The notes beneath the pieces are model-generated. The model ran no database searches. It saw nothing but the letters and a program-made list of their open reading frames with translations, and was not told the DNA's origin. Both the position numbers and the translations under genes were made by a program. Below are positions 21,624-27,856 of a stretch of 27,856 bases of DNA, one piece after another; positions within the stretch are counted from its first letter, which is position 1; every line of letters begins with the position of its first letter. The DNA is from CAYVKY01 sp964452115 (GTDB lineage: Bacteria; Bacteroidota; Ignavibacteria; Tepidaquicellales; Tepidaquicellaceae), in assembly GCA_964452115.1 (NCBI GenBank), contig CAYVKY010000014.1:1-27856 (forward strand), given 5' to 3'.

Positions 21624-24600
21624 ATTTTATAACGGCAAATTTGCTTACTTTTTCTTTTACATCATTTCCGCCGGAATCTTTTCCCGTAACCCTGTAGATG
21701 TAAATCCCCGTCGCCACGTCGTTTCCACCGCTGTCTTTGAGATCCCACCTGATACCGCCGCTCGTTTCCGAAGATACAATTTTCTGAATAAACCTTCCGC
21801 TAATATCAAATATATTTACCTCCGCTTGCTTCGTAAGATTTGCAAAAGTGAGATAACCTTTTGATGAGCTCATCACAAGCGGATTCGGAAATACAGTTAC
21901 ATCGTCAAGAGTTTCTTTTACAAAACTGAATGAATATGAACTTCCCGAACCTGTAACAATCGGTATGCCGTCTGATGACAATAGATTTTTTATACGCAAT
22001 AAATAAATAATACCGGTTGCACCTGTCCTGCCGCTGCCGCCGAGTTCAAGATAAATAATTTTTTTATCGGCAGCGTCCGGTGAAGCATTTGTAACAGTGA
22101 TATACGAAGGTTCAAATGTATAATTGGAAATTGCTTTTACCGAATTACTGTCGGCATCAAGATTGAATTCCACTTTTATTTTTTTATCCGAAATAAATGA
22201 AGCACTTCGTATAAAAAATTCCGAAGTATCACGAAGCATTACTGAAAAATTTACCGGGTTCGAATCTACAGGCGAGCCGTAAATGTCTTTCAGAGTTTTT
22301 GTCCTGAGTGAATAATTTCCGTTCGGCAGTCTTGTATCAAAATTCAAAATGTATTCCCTGTCACTTTTGTATGACACGCTTGAAGGCGCTTCGAGTCCGG
22401 AAATAATGAAATCGGCAGGGGATGGAATGTTGTGACTGATGCTGCCGCTGAATGTGACAGATAAATTTTTATAACCTGATGTCTGTGCGGATGACAATCT
22501 TATTTTATTGTGAACGAATGACTTTGTCTTTTCCGATAATATGCTCTCGTGATTCTGATATGAGTTGTTTACGGTTGATACTTTATAATAATAAGCAGTG
22601 TTATTGATCACGGCTCTGTCAATGTAATTCAGGTTTGAAGTAGAATCAATCACAGTGTAGGATGAATCGTTAAGCGACCTGTAAATTTTGTAATATGATG
22701 CGCCTGCTGTTTCTGAATAATTCAGTACAACTTTGTCCGAATCATCGCCGTAAGATGATACGCTTACAGGCGGCACAGGCGACAGGGGATTTGCAATTCT
22801 TTCAAGAAATACTGTCGTACCGCCTGTTGTTACAAATCCTGTTTCGGGAATTCCGTTCCCGTCAAAATCGTACGACAGACTGTTGAATGAATTAATATCA
22901 TTTCTGAAATACACAGCCGTAAGCAACGGTGAATTATTGCAGGTCATCACATACAGGTTATTTCCGACGTTTACGTAAAGATAATCTTGTTGTGAACTCA
23001 AAGCAGTCAGTGATGATGACGAAGCACTTGTATTGTAAAAGTAATAAGGCTGCTGTTCAGTTAACTTCCGGTTTATTATTTTGTAAACGTGCAGAGCATA
23101 ATATGGAATCAAAGAAGTACTTCCGGATGATGTGAGCAGACAGATTTCTTTTTGTCCGTCATTGTCAATATCGGCGGATACAAGGCATTCACCTTTTATC
23201 ATTTCTCCCTCGATTGCAAATCTGTCTAAAAGGTTATAATCATACGGGCTGTCATAGTCGAATAAATTCAAATGTGTTTCGGGAACCTGATTTGCAGAAA
23301 ACTTCAGGTCAGTAAAAGCAAGATAACTTATACCGGGAGGATTCAAACTTCCAAACAGCAGACTTTGAGAATTCACTTCTGCGTCTGAAGAAGAATATGG
23401 AAGCGATGCCGTAACAGTTGCCACACCGTTATTAAACTGCATCACCTTAAGTCCGCCCTGAGAAAATCCGAAAACTTCTGCTGCCCCGTTCCGGTCAACA
23501 TCAAAAATTTTTGCAGCCCAAAAATCGTTCCCGCTCCATATAGTCTTAACCGGCAGCATACCTGATGCAGGCTGTTCAAAAAGTAAACCTGCACGCCCTT
23601 TGCTTGCAAGCATATCTAATTTTCCTGTATGGTTTACAAAACCGAATGAACGTGCGGTAATAAGGTCTTCCCATTCATTATGGGAAATTTTGTTAAATCC
23701 GCTGCCTGAAAACTGATACGCGGCAAGCCTTAAATTGCTGTCCAATAGATTTACAAAAATATTTTTATTTCCGTTTCCAAGATTTTTTACTACTGAATCT
23801 GCAAACTGCACCGCCGGCAGAGTGTAACTTTTCTGAACATACCCGCTCGAACTGACCGGAGGATTAACGGTGAATACAAAATTTGAATCCGTAGCCTGCG
23901 CCGTTTTGCCGTTGAGTCCTTCAGCCTGTATATAAAATTCATATTGCGTATTCAGCGGCAAATCCGATTCATCAATTATTCCGAAATGAGTTGCCGAAAC
24001 ATAACCGATATTTTCATATCCTAAATCGGCGAAGATATATCTGTATTCATCGTTTGAATTTTTTTTACGATAAAATATTTTTCCGATAGTAGGTTTGGCA
24101 GTTGTGAATGAAACAAGATGCCCTGTTTTATTCCCGATGAAAATATCTGCATTTGAATAGTTGGAATCAATCACCGGAGGTTTAGTGTCTTTATTTATGA
24201 ATATACCGTTTTCGATTGTCCTGCCGGCGGTTGTGTAAAGTGTGATGTGAAGGTTTAATATAGTATCCGGATATTGCGATAAGTCAAGATAAGCAACAGT
24301 GTCATTTATTGACTGCTGCAAACTGTGGTCTATAACCGTTTGCGGAGGAATTGTTCCGCTCGGGACGGTGCAAAAAACAGAATATGAAGAAAAAAATGTG
24401 CTTGCGGCAGTGATGCAAACCGGAATCGTATCCGATGATGTTGTAAAATTCTGATACGGAAAATTAAATTTTACCGCGGAGGGATTTTTGTAATTCAGCA
24501 GTGCATTATAAAGATTTAATCTTCCCGATGAATGTGTTTTATCCCATTGGGTTTGACCGGACATATAACCGGTTGTTGACGTAAGAATTCCCCGTACTTC

Positions 24601-25812
24601 TTCATTGGTCAGCGAATTATTCACCGAAAGTAAAAGCGCCGCTGATGCAGCTATTATCGGCGCTGAGAAAGAAGTGCCGTTTACGTAAAAATAATTTTTT
24701 TCAAATTCATCCGAACCTTTGCCTGTGATTGAAGTCGTAAATATATTTGCACCGGGAGCGAAGATATCCACCGTTTCACCGTAAGATGAAAATTGTGCTT
24801 TGCTGTCGTAAATGTCCGATGCTCCGGCGGAAATCACTTCATCAAAAGCAGAAGGATACTGAATTTCATCATTTCCTGTATTGCCTGCAGATGCAATAAG
24901 AACAATATTCTTGCCGTATGCATAGCGTATTACGTCCCTGAGCAGGCGGCTGTAAATCACATCGCCGAAACTCATATTAAATACTTTTACTCCCCGCCCC
25001 ATTCCGTAAAGAATAGCCCTTGCAACATCATCTTCACCGCCGATGCCGTTTGCGTCGAATGCTTTCAGCACAAGCACTTTGCATTTCGGAGCAACCGATG
25101 CAATGCCGATGCCGTTGTTTATGGCAGCATTGATTATGCCGGTTACCGATGTGCCGTGTGAATATAGATTATTATCCTGCGGATTATTATTATCATCAAC
25201 AAAGTTCCAACCGCGAATGTCATCAATGTAACCGTTGCCGTCGTCGTCAATTCCATTCTGCGTTTCAGCGTAATTTATTTTAAAACTCTGAAGCAGGTCA
25301 GGATGAGTGAAATCAAGTCCTGAATCTATGACGCCGATTATAACAGTAGAATCGCCCTGCGTTATTTCAAGCGACTGCGGTGAATTGATTTTACTTAAAT
25401 AATATTGATTAGGGAAGTACGGGTCGTTTATGGGAAAATTGTTAAGCCGATATTCACTTACCTTTTCCGCATATTCAACATCTTTGTCAGTGTTGATTAA
25501 TGAAAGCAACGAGGAATATTTTTCCGGTTCTGCATTAATAATAAAAATTCTGTCAAAACCGTTTGATGTAATATCTCTGGCAGAAAATTTTTTTAATGAA
25601 TTTTCGGGAAAAAGTTTCTTCGGTACGGATGTGTTGAATTTTGATAATATTTTTGTAAGGCGGTATTGCTGTGATTTGAAATTGCTTTTGAGTGACTGCA
25701 CAAGTCCGTCAGGTGCAGATGCTTTCAGTTTAACAACTAATTTTACCTGCTGAGCATCTGCAATCTTACAGACCAGAAAAAAAATTAAAGCAATTTTAAA
25801 AATTAATTTCAT
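21622..25812 (-). CDS. Secreted subtilisin-like (S8) serine protease with T9SS sorting domain
   Basis: A 1396-aa protein. Signal peptide (MKLIFKIALIFFLVCKIADA), an inhibitor-like propeptide to ~130, then the S8 domain with the full triad: Asp163 in IGVIDSGLDFTHPDL, His219 in SHGTSVTGI, Ser381 in NGTSFSAP, and the oxyanion Asn in ASAGNTGN (N311). Residues ~450-650 look like beta-sandwich modules; ~670-1000 contain FG-GAP-like pieces (DVDRNGAAEVFGF, DIDNDGQKEICLL, DFDGNGIPETGF); a fibronectin III-like module (YYKIYRSLND, YYYKVSTVN) follows, then the T9SS type A domain (VFPNPLV, VNIFDISGR, ATGIYIYRV). It is exported through the outer membrane and probably attached to the surface, digesting protein outside the cell. 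Its ATG overlaps the amidohydrolase stop (ATGA). Confidence 0.92.
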   Translation of the reverse strand: MKLIFKIALIFFLVCKIADAQQVKLVVKLKASAPDGLVQSLKSNFKSQQYRLTKILSKFNTSVPKKLFPENSLKKFSARDITSNGFDRIFIINAEPEKYSSLLSLINTDKDVEYAEKVSEYRLNNFPINDPYFPNQYYLSKINSPQSLEITQGDSTVIIGVIDSGLDFTHPDLLQSFKINYAETQNGIDDDGNGYIDDIRGWNFVDDNNNPQDNNLYSHGTSVTGIINAAINNGIGIASVAPKCKVLVLKAFDANGIGGEDDVARAILYGMGRGVKVFNMSFGDVIYSRLLRDVIRYAYGKNIVLIASAGNTGNDEIQYPSAFDEVISAGASDIYDSKAQFSSYGETVDIFAPGANIFTTSITGKGSDEFEKNYFYVNGTSFSAPIIAASAALLLSVNNSLTNEEVRGILTSTTGYMSGQTQWDKTHSSGRLNLYNALLNYKNPSAVKFNFPYQNFTTSSDTIPVCITAASTFFSSYSVFCTVPSGTIPPQTVIDHSLQQSINDTVAYLDLSQYPDTILNLHITLYTTAGRTIENGIFINKDTKPPVIDSNYSNADIFIGNKTGHLVSFTTAKPTIGKIFYRKKNSNDEYRYIFADLGYENIGYVSATHFGIIDESDLPLNTQYEFYIQAEGLNGKTAQATDSNFVFTVNPPVSSSGYVQKSYTLPAVQFADSVVKNLGNGNKNIFVNLLDSNLRLAAYQFSGSGFNKISHNEWEDLITARSFGFVNHTGKLDMLASKGRAGLLFEQPASGMLPVKTIWSGNDFWAAKIFDVDRNGAAEVFGFSQGGLKVMQFNNGVATVTASLPYSSSDAEVNSQSLLFGSLNPPGISYLAFTDLKFSANQVPETHLNLFDYDSPYDYNLLDRFAIEGEMIKGECLVSADIDNDGQKEICLLTSSGSTSLIPYYALHVYKIINRKLTEQQPYYFYNTSASSSSLTALSSQQDYLYVNVGNNLYVMTCNNSPLLTAVYFRNDINSFNSLSYDFDGNGIPETGFVTTGGTTVFLERIANPLSPVPPVSVSSYGDDSDKVVLNYSETAGASYYKIYRSLNDSSYTVIDSTSNLNYIDRAVINNTAYYYKVSTVNNSYQNHESILSEKTKSFVHNKIRLSSAQTSGYKNLSVTFSGSISHNIPSPADFIISGLEAPSSVSYKSDREYILNFDTRLPNGNYSLRTKTLKDIYGSPVDSNPVNFSVMLRDTSEFFIRSASFISDKKIKVEFNLDADSNSVKAISNYTFEPSYITVTNASPDAADKKIIYLELGGSGRTGATGIIYLLRIKNLLSSDGIPIVTGSGSSYSFSFVKETLDDVTVFPNPLVMSSSKGYLTFANLTKQAEVNIFDISGRFIQKIVSSETSGGIRWDLKDSGGNDVATGIYIYRVTGKDSGGNDVKEKVSKFAVIK

Positions 25813-27374
25813 CTCTCATAAATGAGTTTACCTTTGTAGAATGTTTTTTCTACTTTAGTATCCTTAATCTCATTTATCTTTGCTTTGAATATGTCATTAT
25901 CGAGTACGATGAAATTTGCCTCATAACCTTTTTCAAGTTTTCCGAATTTACTATCCTGAAAAGCAGCATAAGCATTATTTGCGGTATATGCCGTCAGGCA
26001 GCTTACCAGATCAAGTGAAAGCGGTTTGTTAAATCCGTCAGGATATGCTGCGGTTTTCCTGCTCATTGCATAATATATGGTTTCAAACGGATTCTCCGGA
26101 GCAACGGGGAAGTCCGTACCGAATATAAGTCTGCCTTTTTCGGCGAGAATCTTTTTATACGAATGAAGTGTTGAAGCGTCGCCGAGCTTTTCTTCCGTAA
26201 CGGCAGCATCCACATATAAATGTGCCGGCTGCACGGATGCAATTACATTCAGTTCCGCGAATCTTTTGATATCTTCGGGCTGTATATGCTGGCAGTGTTC
26301 AATTCTGAAGCGCCTGTCAGGTTTGCCGTGGCTTGTAACCAGTTTCTCCGCAAAATCCAGTGTTTCCTTTACTGCCCGGTCACCGATAGCGTGAACAAGT
26401 ATCTGATATCCAGCTTCGTCAATTTCCAATCCTATACGTTCGAAATCTCCGGACTTCACAAGCTCAGTAACAGAGCCGCAGCTTTCCGAATTTTTATAAT
26501 TATCTTTGAAGTAAGCGCTTTGGCTTGAGAGTGAGCCGTCATAGAATGCTTTAAAGGAGCAGAACTGTATCTTATCTCCGAATTTTTCGAGAGGGAATTT
26601 CAGTTTATGGAATTCTTTAAAACTTTCAAGCGGCAGCACCGAATTGATGAAAATTTCGGGTGAATATTTTTCAAAGAGAATTTTATATGCATCAAGGTCT
26701 TCCGGCAGTGTAATGTCTGTGATATGCGTGATGCCGAGTGAATTCATATATTTTATCTCGTCATTGACATAACCTGCAAGTATATCGGGCGATGTTTTCG
26801 GAATTGCATTATAAACGAATTCCATTGCACGCTCTTTAATCTCGCCTGTCATTTCACCCTTTGCATCCAGAATTATTTCATCTTTGCTGAAATCGTTTAA
26901 CTTGTTTTTGATACCCGATAATTCAATCGCTTTAGAATTAATTACTGCGGAGTGCAGGTCAATTCTCGTAAGGTAAACGGGTAAATCCGGTGCAGCGTCA
27001 TCAATAAAATATCTGTCTATGATGAAATTCTGAGCAAAATCAGATTCGGTAAAATAACCGCCCGTAACCCATCCGTCTTTTTTACCCGCAATATACTCTT
27101 GTAATTTTTCCTTAATTTCACTCTCGTATGAAAGTCCCTTAAGGTTGATTTCATTTTTCATCTCCGAACCTCTTCTGAGGTGGCAGTGTCCTTCGAAAAA
27201 TGATGGCAGCACGACTTTACCTTTTAAATCTATAAGTAAGTCATATTCGAGTTTTTTCCCGCTGAGGAGAAATCCCGTAAATGTAATTTTCCCTGAGATG
27301 CTGTCGAATCCAAGGCAATGGACGAAAGAATTTCCTCCCGTCCATATCTTTCCGTTGTGTAGTAGTATTTTCAT
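25809..27374 (-). CDS. Amidohydrolase family protein, YtcJ-like (amidohydro_3)
   Basis: A 521-aa metal-dependent hydrolase. The N-terminal beta-sandwich leads to VVLPSFFEGHCHL (metal ligands H63, H65), then the YtcJ-type blocks WVTGGYFTE, LHSAVINSKAIELSGI, MTGEIKERAM, LVHAIGDRAVKETLDF (third His), RIEHCQHIQPEDIKRF (fourth His) and FGTDFPVAPENPFETIYYAM with the catalytic Asp. YtcJ relatives act on N-substituted formamides, amides or cyclic amides; the true substrate is unknown. No signal peptide, so cytoplasmic. Its stop overlaps the protease start by 4 bases, making one operon with the amidohydrolase first; joint use in amino-compound scavenging is an inference. ATG at 27374 matches the usual start of the family. 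Confidence 0.87.
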   Translation of the reverse strand: MKILLHNGKIWTGGNSFVHCLGFDSISGKITFTGFLLSGKKLEYDLLIDLKGKVVLPSFFEGHCHLRRGSEMKNEINLKGLSYESEIKEKLQEYIAGKKDGWVTGGYFTESDFAQNFIIDRYFIDDAAPDLPVYLTRIDLHSAVINSKAIELSGIKNKLNDFSKDEIILDAKGEMTGEIKERAMEFVYNAIPKTSPDILAGYVNDEIKYMNSLGITHITDITLPEDLDAYKILFEKYSPEIFINSVLPLESFKEFHKLKFPLEKFGDKIQFCSFKAFYDGSLSSQSAYFKDNYKNSESCGSVTELVKSGDFERIGLEIDEAGYQILVHAIGDRAVKETLDFAEKLVTSHGKPDRRFRIEHCQHIQPEDIKRFAELNVIASVQPAHLYVDAAVTEEKLGDASTLHSYKKILAEKGRLIFGTDFPVAPENPFETIYYAMSRKTAAYPDGFNKPLSLDLVSCLTAYTANNAYAAFQDSKFGKLEKGYEANFIVLDNDIFKAKINEIKDTKVEKTFYKGKLIYER

Positions 27375-27435
27375 AAATACAATTTACTATTTTTATAATA
27401 ATATAAAAATTCATTTTGAAATTTAAATCTGTCAC

Positions 27436-27472
27436 AAAAAAAAATGCGAAGCACTTTCGCACTTCGCATTTT
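27436..27472 (-). terminator. Intrinsic terminator of the T9SS protein at the right edge
   Basis: Stem AAAATGCGAAG / CTTCGCATTTT (27441-27451, 27462-27472); on the minus strand it runs into nine Ts. An alternative inner pairing TGCGAA / TTCGCA shares the left arm. Confidence 0.82.
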
Positions 27473-27493
27473 GCAATTTTATGTACCAAATTT

Positions 27494-27856
27494 TTATTTT
27501 ACAAGCACCATTTTCTTAATATCCGTGAAATCGTTTACCTGTAGTTTATAGAAATATATTCCGCTTGAGAGGCCCGATGCATTAAAGTCCAAACTGTAAT
27601 ATCCCGCCTGCTTAAATTCATTTACAAGCGATGCAACTTCTCTGCCGAGCATATCATACACTTTCAATGTTACCAATCCCTGTTTCTGAATCGCAAAATT
27701 AATCTTCGTTACGGGATTAAACGGATTGGGATAATTCTGTGAAAGTTGATATGAAAGAGGAAGTGAGTTATTTATTACATTGTCTGACTTAGTTTGGTTT
27801 CCTGTTGTCATAATGAGGTCTTCAATCTGTCTTTTGCTTCTTTCTTCCGGTTTCAT
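27494..27856 (-). CDS. C-terminal T9SS type A sorting domain of a secreted protein, partial
   Basis: 120 residues reach the right edge. Residues ~33-120 are a complete sorting domain: LSYQLSQNYPNPFNPVTKI, FAIQKQGLVTLKVYDMLG, REVASLVNEF, LDFNASGLSSGIYFYKLQV, KKMVLVK. The domain directs proteins through the type IX secretion pore and is then removed or replaced by an anchor. No signal peptide is present, so the visible ATG at the edge is probably internal and the gene extends out of the window; the function of the cargo is not visible. This exact wording of the domain is characteristic of Ignavibacteria and relatives. Confidence 0.85.
   Translation of the reverse strand: MKPEERSKRQIEDLIMTTGNQTKSDNVINNSLPLSYQLSQNYPNPFNPVTKINFAIQKQGLVTLKVYDMLGREVASLVNEFKQAGYYSLDFNASGLSSGIYFYKLQVNDFTDIKKMVLVK

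Overview
The window most likely comes from an Ignavibacteria-like member of the Bacteroidota/Chlorobi group. Two proteins end in type IX secretion (T9SS) type A sorting domains; the last one has the QNYPNPFNP...VYDMLGREV...GIYFYKL signature that is very common in that lineage. Other support comes from a TonB-dependent receptor with a carboxypeptidase-regulatory-like N-terminus, a FadL-type porin, the near absence of Shine-Dalgarno sites, and a TTG-N20-TAnnTTTG promoter in front of the HU gene. A MenA homologue points to menaquinone respiration. Most of the window has moderately low GC; about 300-5800 is clearly more AT-rich and looks acquired.

Layout. 1-300: 5' fragments of two unrelated genes, a sugar-nucleotide SDR on + and an aldo/keto reductase on -, joined tail to tail; this is a rearrangement or an assembly junction. 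300-5850: an AT-rich defence region. It holds a compact type II restriction-modification pair (PD-(D/E)XK endonuclease and N6-adenine methyltransferase), a REP-like palindrome pair, an unassigned second PD-(D/E)XK-like protein, and a decayed type I restriction locus (hsdM relic, an intact ORF6N/PLD-like gene, an hsdS start relic). 5900-8220: an ECF sigma factor (TTG start) whose 3' end overlaps a single-pass membrane protein with a long periplasmic heptad-repeat coiled coil, probably its anti-sigma factor, preceded by an ECF-type promoter. 8226-8918: a PIG-L/LmbE deacetylase.

8919-9436 is the most interesting stretch. It holds a perfect sigma-54 promoter (TGGCACG-N4-TTGCA), repeats upstream where an enhancer-binding protein could sit, and about 11 bases after the promoter a ~78-nt region without a start codon. 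That region folds into two hairpins with C-only or C-rich five-base loops, the second being an intrinsic terminator. I read this as an undescribed sigma-54-dependent small RNA. A 52-aa single-pass membrane ORF converges on the same terminator from the other strand.

9437-27856: HEAT-repeat/cyclophilin fusion; a 211-bp element with 19-bp terminal inverted repeats and nested palindromes; menA; a translationally linked operon of secreted M49-like peptidase, MFS transporter and TonB-dependent receptor; a FadL-like porin; a membrane-anchored metallophosphoesterase with an internal Tat-like motif; HU; an operon of YtcJ-type amidohydrolase and T9SS-exported subtilase; and the sorting-domain end of another secreted protein cut by the window edge.

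How the genes fit together: much of the right half concerns the envelope and nutrient uptake (peptidases, TonB receptor, porin, MFS, amidohydrolase), with ECF and sigma-54 regulatory elements in the middle and defence genes on the left. All calls come from reading the sequence; no database search was possible.
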